A stretch of 6,390 nucleotides of DNA, taken from Bacteroidales bacterium (GTDB lineage Bacteria; Bacteroidota; Bacteroidia; Bacteroidales; Muribaculaceae). Each line of letters opens with the position of its first letter. Within the stretch, counting starts at the first letter, position 1. Position numbers and translations under genes: made by a program. The notes beneath the pieces are model-generated. The model was not told the origin of the DNA. It made no database searches and saw only the letters and a list, made by a program, of their open reading frames with translations. This document shows positions 6,322 to 6,390 of the stretch, piece after piece. The stretch is from the NCBI GenBank assembly GCA_004557195.1, contig SFER01000127.1:1-6390 (forward strand), written 5' to 3'.

Positions 6322-6390
6322 CCCGAAATATCCAAGAAATATGCCCTAAAACATATATAAATAGTGCACATTCAACAAAATGTTACGTAA

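Larger units (their letters stand above)
5909..6390. other. Intergenic region without a confident gene
   Basis: Beyond the porU terminator no frame on either strand shows a recognisable protein. Open frames here have odd compositions: Pro/Ser/Lys-rich on the + strand, Trp/Gly/Arg-rich on the - strand. They overlap one another, as expected of non-coding, base-skewed DNA. The stretch holds several structured signals listed separately: an inverted repeat, a -7-like element, a strong Shine-Dalgarno, a C-rich tract with G4 potential, an A9 run (6229-6237) and a duplicated 15-bp motif. An ATG at 6380, followed by only eight more bases, could open the next gene, but too little is visible to judge. 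No porV-like gene follows porU within the window. Confidence 0.6.

Noticed and set aside
6295..6349. TATCTTTA -7-like element with a 13-codon ORF after it
   Set aside because: There is no -33 element at a suitable distance and the frame is too short and featureless to support.
1..6390. CRISPR array, tRNA, rRNA, transposase or integrase genes
   Set aside because: No regularly spaced repeats, cloverleaf-like segments or recombinase motifs were seen on either strand.

Overview
The window looks like chromosomal DNA from a Bacteroidales bacterium, probably a gut or oral relative of Muribaculaceae, Bacteroides or Porphyromonas. The signs are a type IX secretion (T9SS) sortase of the PorU type, a Bacteroidota-style -7 promoter element (TAnnTTTG) before rex, A/T-rich gene leaders without Shine-Dalgarno sequences, and a C-terminal nuclease domain of the AAA-ATPase-like family that is abundant in this order. 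The family-level placement is inference.

All confident genes are on the + strand. At the left edge (1-372) is the C-terminal end of an AAA-ATPase-like/PD-(D/E)XK protein, cut by the window. A family 2 glycosyltransferase follows after 13 bases (386-1123). A 105-base gap (1124-1228) carries short repeats, a 10-bp palindrome and a promoter. It precedes a tight three-gene unit: rex (1229-1885), a degenerate fumarylacetoacetate-hydrolase-like gene overlapping rex by 4 bases (1882-2436), and porU (2447-5863). The unit ends at a strong intrinsic terminator (5884-5908). The remaining ~480 bases have no confident gene. They hold a promoter-like element, a strong Shine-Dalgarno before a doubtful 54-codon ORF, a C-rich tract able to form a G-quadruplex on the minus strand, and a repeated 15-bp motif with a palindromic core.

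The operon couples an NADH/NAD+-sensing repressor (Rex), a putative pseudoenzyme that appears to have lost every metal ligand of its family, and the surface peptidase that removes T9SS sorting domains. The most interesting points are the dead-looking FAH-fold protein beside porU, the possible link between redox state and T9SS, and the structured intergenic region at the right end. There is no CRISPR array, tRNA, rRNA or transposase in the window.
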